Part shown: piece by piece, positions 11,713-22,589 of the stretch
How positions within the stretch are numbered: position 1 is the stretch's first letter
Layout: each line of letters begins with the position of its first letter
The notes under the pieces: generated by a model
The model's database searches: none
What the model was told of the DNA's origin: nothing
Seen by the model: the letters and a program-made list of their open reading frames with translations, nothing else
Translations under genes and position numbers: made by a program
Assembly: GCA_022059125.1 (NCBI GenBank)
Contig: JAEUWY010000001.1
Location: 1,426,001 to 1,490,000 of the forward strand
Length of the DNA: 64,000 nt
Reading direction: 5' to 3'
DNA from: Corynespora cassiicola
Lineage: Eukaryota > Ascomycota > Dothideomycetes > Pleosporales > Corynesporascaceae

Positions 11713-12135
11713 TCAGTCTTTGTGTTCCTTCCAATCAGGCCATTCATATCCCGGCTCACGACGATTGTCATAATGCGCTATTATATAAAGCAAAATGAGC
11801 ATAGATGAGGTTATTGCCAAAGTTAGAGCTGCGGTTTCCATTCTTTTTGGCTTCCCCATGACGTCAAGCAAGAAGCTCAGGGTCATGTAGAATGAAATGG
11901 CCCAAAAAATCAGGAATAGCAAAGCAATAACGTGGTTTGCTTCCCATACTTGTAGGCGAGGTGGTCCAGGTGAAAAAATTCCGTATCTATCTGGAATTCC
12001 GAACGTTTGAGACTGCAATTTGTATCCAGCCCTCGCAGCTGCCAGACGGTACGGGTTGAGGCGGTTGTCGACGATTTGGCCTGCAAAGAAACCTTTGACA
12101 AAGGCCTTCGTATCGCCGAGAAGCTTTGCAAGCAT
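11713..12135 (-). CDS. Small two-pass membrane protein, unknown
   Basis: A 140-residue frame from ATG 12135. It has a basic N-terminal part (GQIVDNRLNPYRLAAARAG) followed by two hydrophobic segments at about residues 68-90 and 104-122, and a polar tail ending EWPDWKEHKD. An upstream frame on the same strand (12371 to about 12210) begins with an ATG and could be joined through a weak donor (GTTCTA) to the AG just before this ATG, giving a longer N-terminus; I could not settle this. No family is recognised. The composition looks coding, but the gene structure is uncertain. Confidence 0.5.
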   Translation of the reverse strand: MLAKLLGDTKAFVKGFFAGQIVDNRLNPYRLAAARAGYKLQSQTFGIPDRYGIFSPGPPRLQVWEANHVIALLFLIFWAISFYMTLSFLLDVMGKPKRMETAALTLAITSSMLILLYIIAHYDNRREPGYEWPDWKEHKD

Positions 12136-12668
12136 CCTGGTAAATTATTGAGGCATCGACTGAAGAGTTCGAGGGAGAGTGAGGTTGCTGGTATGGTGAA
12201 AGAAGCCACGATCCTCCGTAGTATCAGGTAGAACTTAGTCAGCAAGCTTATCGGAAGGTAGATAGCAGTACTTAGTACCCGTGGCCAAGCTCTATGATAT
12301 TGAAGGAGACAAAGATGGTGATATATATCAGATCGTATTTTGAGGTCTTCATTAAATAGCACAAGCGCCATATTGGGGTCCCAGCAACCAGACTCAACAT
12401 CAGGCTCAACACATCCATATTGCTACGTATACACTATCAAACCGCAAGAATTCAATAACCGAACAGTATCATTTAGTCTAGTGATATAGATTGATAAGTG
12501 GAGGAATCTTATCCTACAAGGCAGATTCTGAGAAATAAGAATACATAGATAGTTAATGCATATATCTCCTACTGGGGCTGAGAGATATCTGAAGAAATGC
12601 ATTCCCTTGACCTCACAAGCGAAGGATATTAGGCAGCTTGCCAAGCCAGGGCCTGGGTTTCCTCAGAT

Positions 12669-14527
12669 CTAGTAGGCAAAATTTGGCCAAGTAGCTGCCA
12701 AAGACCTTGGACACAAGCTTCCACTGTCCTCATTGTACACCCATTCGTCACTCCCGACGCATCGCCTGCACCACAAAATATTGTCAGGGTCGTATTTTGC
12801 CTTGATGCTTCGCAGGCGATCGTAATGGGGCCCATACATGGCCCACTGCCAATTCGGCTCCAGTTGATCGATCTGTATCACAGAATCAGCACCGAACACT
12901 TGCTCATCGTCAATCTGACTCACCTCATTCGCGTAGCAGCCAGAATCAGGGGAAATCTTTCGCATCGCGCGTCCGGTGCCATTAGTAATTTTTTCTTTGA
13001 ACTCTAGGACTCGGTCTTCAGGTAGTTCCGTGTCCCAAGAAAGTTTTGCGATGAGATGCACAGCAGTGTCGCGCCACGCTGGATTCAGGGCGTTGTCGAC
13101 CGGCGTCTGGCTAGCAATCAAACTGCCCGCCAATAATATGCTAGATCCGTCTGTCTGAGGCCCCGCTATGTCAGCTCATGTCGATAGAGGGGAGAAGATA
13201 TTATTACTTCGTCATCTGCCACGTTCGGACCAACAGCCTCAAACATCTTCATCGACGCCTCAACATCTTCAGTCAACCCTCTGCGCGTGAGAAGCCTCGT
13301 AGTCGATAGAACACCTCCTGGACCGCTATCGCTATCGCGAGTCTGCTTGGGCAGAAGGTTATATGCATCGATCCAGCCATCGTGGCGTGTAACGTTCGAA
13401 GTCAGCTTTACAGTTGAGTTGCCGATACGTGCGAAGAGTGGCTGCAGAATTCCATCGACCTCGGACTCGGACTTGTCATAGGCCATAAAGTACCCGCCTA
13501 TGCTCATTGTTCCATCTTGCCCGCGGCTGATGGTGTAGTACCCTTGGAAGCCTCGCTCGTTCATCTCCACCATGTCCACGTGCAACTCGGCCACCAATTT
13601 CCACCACTGTCGCGCAGTGGTGTTGCTCGAGGTTGCATACCAAAACAACTGCGTCGCTTGCGGCATCGGATAGGCTTTCATCGTGATGCGCGTAATAACA
13701 CCATAAGTGCCGCCGCCACCGCCTCGGGTGGCCCAAAAGAGTTCGGTATTCTGGCACTCGTTGGCGACGAGGATCTCGCCGGTTGGAGTGACAATCTCGA
13801 CTTCGAAGATGTTGTCAGCACCCATACCATAGGAGCTTGTGAGCCACCCGTGGCCACCACTGGTGGCCCATCCTACAATTCCAACGGTCTAGCCTTTGGT
13901 CAGCGAACGCCCCTGAATACGATTTTTTATCGCCATGCGACCCATTATCGGAATTACTCACATCGAATGTACCTCCTACAGTGGCAGCATTGTATCTTGC
14001 AAGCGCTTGGAATACATCGTCGTCTTGTTCGCCGGCTCCTAAAGTCGCAGCCATGTGCGACATGTTCGTACCGCACGACTTGGGAACGTATTGGTCATGG
14101 AACTCAAGGCCCTTCATGTAGTGCGTATGGATGAAAAGTGCACCGCATGTCGAACTTCTCCCGAATCCTGCGTGGCCAGTGTTGTTCACGTTGACTTTGA
14201 GATTGTGCTCTTTAGCGAAGCGAAGGGTCGTCTGGATATGTGTCGCGTCTGTCGCGTTGACAATATAGGTCTCGCTACCAGAACCCCCATCTGGACATAC
14301 AGACTTTGGAAGCGAGGTTGGGAGTAGGTGTCCGTCGAGCGTTTCATTGAGAGAAGTCCAAGTTGTCGCTGTAGGCCAGCAGGGGTCCGATGGAACCTGA
14401 GGTGACTGAGTCAACTATGCAACATGTGTTCGAGATTGAGATGACATACACATTTACAGGTCGAGTTTGAAGCTGCAAATATGGCAGTTGGAAGGGAAAG
14501 TAATGCTAGGAAAGAAAGTCGCCCCAT
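12669..14527 (-). CDS. Secreted FAD-linked oxidase, BBE (berberine-bridge-like) family
   Basis: Four exons, 14527-14450, 14396-13962, 13888-13208 and 13154-12669, give 559 residues. Exon 1 encodes a classic signal peptide (MGRLSFLALLSLPTAIFAAS). The FAD-binding part has GHAGFGRSS with His101, the expected 8-alpha-histidyl FAD link, and VGIVGWATSGGHG. The usual second-link Cys is absent, so FAD should be singly attached. The BBE C-terminal signature KYDPDNILWCRRCVGS is intact. The family oxidises alcohols, sugars or alkaloid/polyketide intermediates with oxygen; the substrate here is unknown. All introns are 53-73 bp. The exact acceptor of intron 1 could shift by a few codons, because three in-frame AGs are available. 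It lies upstream of a transcription factor and SDR on the same strand, which suggests an oxidoreductase cluster. Confidence 0.9.
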
Positions 14528-14594
14528 GATATATAGCAGAAATGTAAAGAGAGGATCTGACTACTTGCTGTCTTTTGTGTCAAGGCCTTTCAAT

Positions 14595-14604
14595 CCTTTA
14601 TATA
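14595..14604 (-). promoter_or_regulatory. TATA box of the BBE oxidase gene
   Basis: TATATAAAGG on the minus strand, about 70 bp upstream of ATG 14527. Confidence 0.5.
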
Positions 14605-15126
14605 CACTTTTACTTTGCCGAAATTCCCCATGCTTTCATACCGGCACTTCTTCTACCCCTTTCCCACTATGGATCATGAAGAACTAGTCTTCCGCGATTC
14701 TGTGCTTAGATCACATCTATGCACTCACAGAAGATGAGCTTGACTGTTTAGTGGACCTTCACATCGGCCGCCATAGCCAAGGTCAAGGATCTTTACGTCA
14801 CCAAAGCTTTACGCGTATTGGAATTCGAACTAAGAAATACGAATGTGAGGAACGCGTAGTGTGGCTCAGCGGCCTTATGTCGGGAGCGAAAGAGCTCGGA
14901 CAGTCTCGTGTTCGGAACGAAGGAGCTCGGGTACGAAGGGAGATCTCTGGGGGCGGGGGTGGCTTTATCACGCTAACCCAATATAGGTAGATACTATCTC
15001 CGCGGAGGAGGATAGTACTAGAGAACGTTTACTCCTCCGCAACGAAGGGCAAGAAAGAATGTGATTTGTGATCGAGGACCGAGTATATCGAATGAATGTT
15101 ATCGAACATAATAAACTACGTTAAAT
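14605..15126. other. Intergenic, no gene seen
   Basis: About 520 bp with repeated GGAGCGAA/GAGCTCGG-like words near 14880-14935. There is no open frame with protein-like content. The repeated words could be an old transposon or LTR remnant, but no ends were found. Confidence 0.35.
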
Positions 15127-16673
15127 CTACTTTGTGCCATCTCTTTCGGCAAACGTAACGACAAGGTTCATCAGAAAGCCGAGTTTGTCAGATCCCGCCT
15201 CCCACGCCTCTAATTTTTTAGCATTGCAAGGTTCATTCGGTCGCCTCCTTGCTTCAAAAAGCTCACCGAACTTTGTAATTGGGGAATGTGAGCTATGAAA
15301 ATCCCTCTCAGTTCTCCATTCCTCTTGAGTGCGCGCTTCCCACACTGTCTTGGGAGAAAGAAGAGGCATATGCTCGAGGTTGCTCAAATCAGGGCAGGGA
15401 CAGTCGAAAGTTTTGAAAACGCGGCATATGAGAAGCCAAATACACGATATTCTGCCAAGGTCAACTCATCACAAGGACCACAGGAGTGTTTTCAGCCTAC
15501 CTTCGATTTGTTTCGGCAAAGATCCAATCATCCCACGTTGCGCTCGGGTGCTTCTCTTCTGGGGTCGAGCATTGATTTGGATCTAAGCGATCCCGGAGGC
15601 GCAACCCACAGGTCTTGGGAGTTAACAAAAGCCTAAACAACTCTCGTGATACTCACCTTCAAAGTGTGAAACAATCTCTGACTCCGAGCTGAGCATCCAT
15701 TATCGCGGTCCATAATTTCCATTATGACATATATCATCAGAGCTTGCGATGCACACTGCAAGTCAATAAGAGACATCGTCTCGGTATTTTCCCGGAAATT
15801 TTGCTCTTCGAAATCGATCGCCCTCCACAGAAATGGCTGTGTATCAGGTGTTCGTGCCTCAAAAAGCTGAGAGATACTCATACAACTTGCCAATATCTCG
15901 GGCAAGATGGGTCGGTGCCGGTCTGAGTGAATGAAAAGGGGGAAGCAAGCTCTCCGACACATCATTCGTGGGAATGATTTCAACGTACCTATGATTAGGT
16001 CGGAAACATGATCATTCGCCGGAAATCGATGGCGCAGGCATGTAAGAGGTGTTCCAGGCCCAAAAGTTTGTATACATTCATTAGATTCCAGGGCTGTCCC
16101 GATGGTAGGTAGGCGGTTTTCCGATAAAATCATATTGGGAGATAAAACTGTATTTGGTGTGGATACCATATGATCGTCCAGAGTATTCCATTCCGCGGAG
16201 AAATCGCCTGAGTCAAGCACTATGCCGCTAGAAAATCCCTCGTCAAGCGGAAAACCCATCCTGGGAAATCCATCAGCTTGCTCATTAGAGGACAATGTAG
16301 TCTCCAGTCCAGAGAGAGAGAATTGCTCGGCTCCGCTCGGTCCACTCTCTATCTGCGGAGTGTCTATAACTACCCGCTGTATTTGAGGATATATGCAAGT
16401 TATTCCCTTGCATTGGCAACGGGCACATTTGGGCTTGGTAAATGTGCACTTAGTCTTTGAGGAGCTGCACGTAGCGCACGACTTGAGTCGAGTTTGATTC
16501 TTTGCTTGGCTTCTACGGCAGTAGGGAATATGGCGACCAAGAGACTTTTCTACATGAATGCATCGTTAGAGGCTGTTGCGCAATTAAGGAACATGTGACG
16601 GACCCTGGATAAAAGCTTTCTGGCAAATAGGGCAAAACCCCAAGAAGGCTGGTCTTCCGGATGTAACAGACAT
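15127..16673 (-). CDS. Transcription factor with C2HC finger plus Zn(II)2Cys6 cluster
   Basis: Exons 16673-16604, 16549-15657, 15613-15501 and 15451-15127 give 466 residues. The first intron (54 bp, with a perfect CTAAC) splits a zinc finger with Cys14, Cys17, His30 and Cys34 (C-x2-C-x12-H-x3-C). Immediately after comes a basic linker and a Zn2Cys6 binuclear cluster: Cys48, 51, 58, 65, 68 and 75. The remainder resembles the fungal-specific regulatory region, ending with TWDDWIFAETNRR, CIWLL and VWEARTQEEW text seen in fungal regulators. The third intron's acceptor is an AAG (15614), which is unusual but needed for frame. It sits between the BBE oxidase and the SDR, so it is a candidate local regulator. 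Confidence 0.82.
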
Positions 16674-16874
16674 TACATAGCAATAAGGAGTTGGGTGTTC
16701 CTCCTAAGATCTTTCTGTATTTAATGGGGGAGTGAGCACATAAAGAGCCACAAAAAACGGATGAGCGTGCGTCGCGGCTTTATTACTAATAGATTGGCGC
16801 CCATATTCACGGACCAAAACGACTCAAATAGCTTGGCATTAATTCAATCCTCACTATCTAAGAAGTATAATGCG

Positions 16875-17609
16875 CTAGAAAGGCAATGTACCCTCCCGGT
16901 TGCTGAATGTTCCACTAACACCCTTGGGCCCGGCCGTGGCCAGCTCGACAATCCGGGTAGTCCCAGTCATCACATCCGCCCCATTATGGCTTGTCATGCT
17001 CGTCGCCAACTGCCCAGGGCATACAGCATTAACTTTGGCTCCGCTTCCATCCAAAGACCGATCAAATTCGGCCATGAGCATATTGACCGCGGCCTTGCTT
17101 GATTGATATGCCTTGCAATCATATGCATACCATGAGGTGGTTTTGTCTTTTGCCAAAGTAACACTTCCTAGTGAACTGGAAACAAAAATGACTTTCGGTG
17201 GGCCGTTCCTGGCGTTGCGAAGGAGTGGAAGGAGACCTTCTGTGAGGGCAGCAGGACCCACAACGTTTGTCTGAAAAGTTTTCGAGAATACTTCATGTTT
17301 GGAAAGCGTAGGGTCAAGATCGAAATTAGCGCCGGCATTATTGATGAGGATGTCGAGGTATCCAAAATCCTTTTCCAAGGTGGAGATGGCAGCGTCGATC
17401 GATGAAGGTGAATCAAGATCTAGCTGAAGACTGGTCGCTGAGTGGCCGAGCGTTCGTAAATCAAGGGCTATCTTCTCGCCAGCAGCAAAATTGCGAGAGC
17501 CGATGATAACGTGGTGAGAATGATGTTCTGCAAGGATTCGGGCAGTCGCCAGACCGAGTCCTTGGTTGGCGCCTGTGATAAGCACAAGCGGTTGATCGTT
17601 GTTCGGCAT
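16875..17609 (-). CDS. Short-chain dehydrogenase/reductase (SDR)
   Basis: A single exon of 244 residues. Classical SDR features: the nucleotide-binding TGANQGLG at 12-19, NNAG at 90-93, catalytic Ser in VSSSLG near 144-146, and Tyr168-x3-Lys172 (YQSSK). The end GTFSNREGTLPF is typical of short fungal carbonyl reductase-like SDRs. I chose the second in-frame ATG (17609, context AAAATGCCG) because the Rossmann strand then starts a few residues in. Another ATG at 17645 would add 12 residues. NAD(P)H-dependent carbonyl or alcohol chemistry is expected; the substrate is unknown. Its upstream region contains repeated GGCCG motifs. Confidence 0.9.
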   Translation of the reverse strand: MPNNDQPLVLITGANQGLGLATARILAEHHSHHVIIGSRNFAAGEKIALDLRTLGHSATSLQLDLDSPSSIDAAISTLEKDFGYLDILINNAGANFDLDPTLSKHEVFSKTFQTNVVGPAALTEGLLPLLRNARNGPPKVIFVSSSLGSVTLAKDKTTSWYAYDCKAYQSSKAAVNMLMAEFDRSLDGSGAKVNAVCPGQLATSMTSHNGADVMTGTTRIVELATAGPKGVSGTFSNREGTLPF

Positions 17610-17741
17610 TTTGATCTTCTGGTGGATGAAGCAAACACAACTCATACAAAAAGCTTCGATTGTATTTGGGAAGTGATAATCCAGTTAACAATTGCTTTAA
17701 ATAATCCACGCGGTACCAATGCTGTCGTGATATTTTGAATA

Positions 17742-17933
17742 CGGCCATTTTTGTTCCATGGGCCAATCTAAGGTAGCGGCATCAAAACAGTTCGGAGTAG
17801 CATAAGCTGCCAGGAGCAGATGGGCAGGGGGTTCTCCAAAGTATGGTATGCAAAACTTGCCATGGAAAAATTGGCCGCACAAAACTCATCGGACAAAATT
17901 GGCCGTTTAAAGATGGCCGAAGAGAAACGGCCG
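17742..17933. repeat. Inverted and repeated GGCCG motifs upstream of the SDR
   Basis: 17742-17760 (CGGCCATTTTTGTTCCATG) is an imperfect inverted copy of 17861-17877 (CATGGAAAAATTGGCCG). Further GGCCG copies follow near 17901, 17915 and 17929. It lies 130-330 bp upstream of the SDR start. It could be a regulator binding array or a small element remnant. Confidence 0.5.
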
Positions 17934-18311
17934 TACTTCCACGGACTTTTTACCTTAACTCCACTAGCGCTTTCAAACTCCAACAGCCTGTTGTAACTCC
18001 GCAAATGTTCCCCCATTCGATCACTTCGCTGATCTATGCCCTTACGAATATTTGCATTTTTCTATCTCATAAACAAATATATCGGTCTATTTGCCTTGTA
18101 TTCTGGATTGATGAATCGTAATTCATTGCAAGGATGATTAACAGTAAATTAATTTTGGCTGCACTATGGCTCGCCTCGTGAGTGCACTTCGCGCGATAAA
18201 TCGGGGTTTGTGTGTTGTATTAGATTGTTATATAGGCTTCAAACTAATCAAATACCCAGGTATACCTTCCCAGGAGCCATATGATGTGTCCCTCTGGCCT
18301 GTCTTCCTCAG

Positions 18312-18734
18312 CTAATCGAATTGCAGCTGCATTTCTGTTGAAGCAATGAGTTTCCAGTCCTTAAGCCCAGCATCCCGATGCTCCAGCGCCGTCTGTGCAT
18401 AATCATCGCTTGCAAGAGTCTTGCGAAACGTCTCAATTCCTTTGGGATATTTAACCAATGCGACCGCATCCCAGTGTTCCTCTTCTTCGCCGACAATCTT
18501 CGAAGCACCTACGCCTAGATATACTAGCTCCAAGCCCCCGTATCCTTCTGCGATTCTTTGGATCTCTTTTGCGTATCGTTGGAGCCAAGCTTCCTGGCCG
18601 CTGCAGGGAGAATGAGAGCTTCCTTCGGGATATTTCGCTTGTTCGTTCCATCGCAAGAAGTTGGTCATAATAAGTGGCCGATCTTTGGGGAAGTCGGCAG
18701 GGATATTGTCGAGGAGGTTGGTGGCTTTTTCCAT
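18312..18734 (-). CDS. DUF1330-like small protein (dimeric alpha/beta-barrel type)
   Basis: A single exon from ATG 18734, 140 residues. The pattern PLIMTNFLRWNEQAKYP, then QRIAEGYGGLELVYLG, then WDAVALVKYP and FRKTLASDDYAQTALEHRDAGL with final strand KLIAS, matches the DUF1330/EthD-like ferredoxin-fold layout, in which a small monooxygenase-like or unknown chemistry is housed in a dimer. No signal or membrane segment. The family name is from recognition, not a search. It may belong with the neighbouring SDR and oxidase genes. Confidence 0.75.
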   Translation of the reverse strand: MEKATNLLDNIPADFPKDRPLIMTNFLRWNEQAKYPEGSSHSPCSGQEAWLQRYAKEIQRIAEGYGGLELVYLGVGASKIVGEEEEHWDAVALVKYPKGIETFRKTLASDDYAQTALEHRDAGLKDWKLIASTEMQLQFD

Positions 18735-19919
18735 CTTCAAACAAATATTTTAGAGGAATAGAATCGCTTAAAGTGTTGTGTTTAGTATAGCTTAAAGATA
18801 TTCGGTTGTATATATATGTGATGTACGATCAGTAATAGCACGGCCATTGGATTAGACAGTCGGACCGGTTTAGCCCGCCAGTGTCCAGTCGCACAGTAAT
18901 CACTGCCCAACTCCATAGCCGAGCACATCGCGATTACAATAATCTTGAGATGTTCGAAAATTATCAGTTACCCGTCGCCATCTCTCAAGATATAGGCATA
19001 GGTGGTGAACCAGCAGATACCGTCCATCGGTTCCATCGGACGGCAGAATTTACATATACCTCCCTATTAGAGATATCGCGAGTGCATTGATGAGCAGCGC
19101 GAGGCAGGCTGTCGGATAATTGTGATCTAAAAATATTGCTGCATTCAACTTGAATTGAATAATGACTGCGTAAAGGGCGTCATAAATTGCGGTCCTGGCG
19201 GTGAGCAAAGCTGGGGGTACGGCAGTGACGGCCGTTTTCATCTCCTCCAGCAAGGCGATGCACGACTAAGCTTTTAGCCACGGACTTTGAGACATCAATA
19301 CAGAGATCAGGTCGTCACCGTCGAATGTCATACCCGAGTGTGCATTCAAGGCATACATCCGATCAAGTACTCTGTCGTGTTGCTGGAGCGGCGAATGCCG
19401 CGCGATTTTATGATCATCGCAAAAGGGGGCCCCGTATGCAAGCTAAGCTTTTCAGTCGAGGCTTGAGTCATGGCTAAGCTCCTTTTGCAAAGCTTGGTTA
19501 TCAGCTCCATGCGAATCACCCGGCTGTGCCGACCCCTCTGCGCTTGTCATTGGGCGTCAAATTTATCAAACCCCTGCCTTCTCGCCGCTATATTTGTCTC
19601 AATGACCCAAGGTTTCGCATCCAGAGATTCTGTTCGTGACTGAGCCAATTAAAAACACTGGATATACGGGTCTTGTGGCGAGAGCGTGGCTAGAACGCTG
19701 CGCCATACTTTATTGACCCATGGTTGGAAGGGGTCATCCGTTTCTATCCTGTCTGACCTGCACGGCGGTTTCTGCGGGAATAACCCCTCCCCATGAGGGG
19801 GAGCACTGGGCGCTCAGCTCCAGGGTATTTAGGCCGTTAGGCCCGCTCCGTTGTTGCGACCCCAGCCGCGTCCCCATACAATCTAATGTTCTTTGCCAGT
19901 CTTTGATCGCTCGAGAATC
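18735..19919. promoter_or_regulatory. Long intergenic region with a CCCCT/AGGGG palindrome
   Basis: No supportable gene in about 1.2 kb. Near its right end, 19784-19801 reads CCCCTCCCCATGAGGGGG, which pairs a CCCCT with an AGGGG. These are stress-response-element cores (Msn2/4-type sites in yeast) and lie about 120 bp upstream of the next ATG. Confidence 0.45.
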
Positions 19920-20958
19920 ATGGGTGCCGAAAGAGAGATTCATCCGGACTTCGACCGCCCTCATGTGGCACTTCTGGTCAATGAAGCCATCTCTAAATTG
20001 GCACCCTTTTCCGCTCTCATCCTCACCATCGTTTTGATGATCTTTTTCTTCGTTCGTTATTATATTTTTGAGTCCTTTTTGATGCGCAAACATTATGGCG
20101 AAACATATCTACAACTCAACGAGGTCAATCGTCGGGGCTTTGTCAATCATCACATTGCTGGCGGCGCCAAAATCGTCATGCTTGTTGTTTGCATCTATCC
20201 TTTCATCGCAGTAACCTTTGGTACTTCCACGATGCATAGCTCATTTGCTGGTTCGAGCATCGTGACCATGGGAGACAGTAAGTACTTTGAAGCGCAACAT
20301 GATTTCTGTGGACACTTTTAGTGACTCGATAAACAACAGTCCTCATCATTGTCAACCAGATCTTTATCGCCATGTACATCTTCGAACTTTTCTTCCGTGC
20401 TAAGCTGTCTCCTGTTGCGGTTTGTCACCATGTCGGCGCCGTCATGATCGCTCAGAGCGCAGTTGCCATCGGTCTCAACTGGGAGCATGAGCGAGACGCG
20501 ACTATCGAATTTATTCTTTGTTTCGTATGGGGTAGGTTTCAGTCGAATTCGCATTGCAAAGTTCACTGTGCTAACATGGCATCTTTGTAGGTGCTTTCGA
20601 CATTGTTGCAGAATTCTGGCCGCACGTCGCAATCGTCCTTTATCGCGTATACCCCAACAACCACAAGTTTCTCATTAAAGTATTTCGCTTCAGCTGCATC
20701 TCGACCTTTGCAGGGACAGTTATTGAAACAATAACTGTCATGTGGCTTTTTGGATCGCTATGGAGCCGCTGGACCTTGCCATTCAGAGTCGTCACGCCTA
20801 TTCTCCATATCGTGTTCAGCGCTGCCCAAATCTGGGGGTCTTGGAACTTTCGCTGTATGTGGGTGAAGCAGAAGAAGCTCTTGAGGGAGCAGGAAAAAGA
20901 CGAAGAACAAAGCACTCAAGCTGTTGCGACGGTTTTAACTACGCCTGGCACCTATTAA
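19920..20958 (+). CDS. Multi-pass membrane protein, TLC-domain-like
   Basis: Exons 19920-20277, 20340-20531 and 20591-20958 (introns 62 and 59 bp) give 305 residues. Hydropathy shows about six or seven membrane segments: LILTIVLMIFFFVRYYIF, KIVMLVVCIYPFIAVTFG, ILIIVNQIFIAMYIFELFF, VGAVMIAQSAVAIGL, and two later ones. A His-His pair in PVAVCHHVGAVMI, right after an acidic-ended helix, resembles the conserved His region of TLC (TRAM-LAG1-CLN8) proteins, and a second pair is in GFVNHHIAG. The C-terminus is a charged cytosolic tail (KQKKLLREQEKDEEQ). It is possibly involved in ER or lipid sensing, but that is inference. A stress-element palindrome precedes the gene. Confidence 0.75.
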
Positions 20959-21635
20959 ACGCCAAAAGAGCCCCTATCAATGTCCGGAGAAGTAAACCAC
21001 CCGCACTGAAATTGGACTGGATGTCCCTACAACCTCTTTTCAAGCAATAACGTCGCAAATACAACTGATTTCATCACTGAAACTTTTTTATCGACCGCCG
21101 TCATCGCCAACTCAAGCCATCTCGAGCCACTGGGATGAACACTATCATTCTGCCTACGAAATTGGCACCCTGGCCAATAATTCCGCTGGGACTTACAAGA
21201 GAAGGAATTCACCGAATGGATAGGGTCGATTATCGCGCAATTATATCCGTACATTCTACGAGCAAAGACGTCCTGCACTTTTAGGGATCACGGGCTCACG
21301 TTGAACAAAGGTCAAAGAAGATGCTGGTTGTTTTCTTTGGTTCACGGGATTTTTCCCATGTCGACGATGCCATGACATTTCATCAATAGATTTTACCACC
21401 TGAAGGAAGTATAACATCGATTCTACCACATTTTTGTACATAGAAAGAGATATACAGATGGAACAAACAGCGCACTTTCAGCTCCAATATCTTCTCCCAC
21501 CATATAGCCAGCACTCAAGCTGACCATCGATGCTGTGCTCAAGAAATGCTACACCTATCCCTCTGTCTCACACCACACGCAGAAACCGGAACACCCAAAG
21601 TACACTCTCTCGCGTCCAACACTCTCACCCACCTC

Positions 21636-22031
21636 TTACAAATACCTCCCCTCCGTCATCCCCAACAACCCCCACAGCGCCACCATCCCCGTACTCCCCA
21701 TCCGAAACGCCGCCGACCCCGGCGCCCCCTCCCTCGCACACACGACCCCATCCACCACCCCAATCCACGCCATGGACCCGATCAGAATATCCACCGCCTC
21801 CAAATGCCCTCCGAGATACATGCCCCATATCGCGATGCCCATGGCCGACGCGCGCGCAGAGCCCGTTTTGATGACGGGCCACGCAGCCTTCGCACTCGCT
21901 ATGCTCTTCGGGAAGCCGAATTCTAGGAGTGCGGCTTCGGGGCCGCGGAGGAAGGGCATCATGCCGCCGAGGGTGATTGTGGTGGCGAGGAGGAGAGGGG
22001 GGATGTGGCGGGGGGTGAAGTGTTCGAACAT
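21636..22031 (-). CDS. Small membrane protein, DUF4267-like
   Basis: A single exon of 131 residues from ATG 22031. Four hydrophobic segments: IPPLLLATTITLGGMMPFL; a segment after SARASAMG (IAIWGMYLGG); DILIGSMAWIGVVDGVVCA; and GSTGMVALWGLLGM. Size, four-helix layout and the late ILIGSMAWIGVVDG-type segment fit DUF4267 membrane proteins, which are common in fungal secondary-metabolite neighbourhoods. The frame extends upstream without ATG context that improves on 22031. Function unknown. Confidence 0.7.
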   Translation of the reverse strand: MFEHFTPRHIPPLLLATTITLGGMMPFLRGPEAALLEFGFPKSIASAKAAWPVIKTGSARASAMGIAIWGMYLGGHLEAVDILIGSMAWIGVVDGVVCAREGAPGSAAFRMGSTGMVALWGLLGMTEGRYL

Positions 22032-22589
22032 GATGTGTTGTGTGCGAGGGGTATCGGAAGCGTAGGTGGAGAGCGTGTTTCGAGTTAGAAAGAGGAGGGT
22101 ATTGAGTCGTCTTTGGTTTTCGTGGTCGTGGTTGCGGGGTGTTGAGATGGGGGGTGATATAGCCAGTGCCAAGGGGCTTTGCTGCACAGCCAGCCGTTGC
22201 GTTCGCAATAAAGTGCTGGATGCGATTAGCGCGCGGCGATCGAAAATGTGGTTCAAGTCTGGTTGGATGCCTGAGCTTTTTTCAATTCCTGTGTGGTGAG
22301 ATCTAAGCCCCGTGTAAGCATGAGCACATAAGCGTGTGGGGATGAGCGATGTAAGCCTTGGTTTAGTGGTTCCTGTCCGCGGAGTGCTACTCGATCGCCC
22401 AGACAAGCTCGCTCGGCGCCGTATCTAATTCTGAAGTCAGTTCATCAAGATCATATAAACTCACTGCACTTTCCATCATGGATGTTTGTTTTAATAATCA
22501 AATTTAGTGCGCCTTATACACGTATGGCGAGTATTTCAAATTGACACTAGGATATTTATATATACACCGAAAAGATGACGAGGCACAAA

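Noticed and set aside
14862..14935. tRNA-like A-box (TGGCTCAGCGG) followed by GTTCGG
   Set aside because: The downstream B-box does not match GGTTCGANTCC and no acceptor stem pairs, so not called a tRNA.
14880..15000. Possible LTR or transposon remnant from repeated GGAGC/GAGCTCGG words
   Set aside because: No terminal repeats, target-site duplication or coding remnant found.
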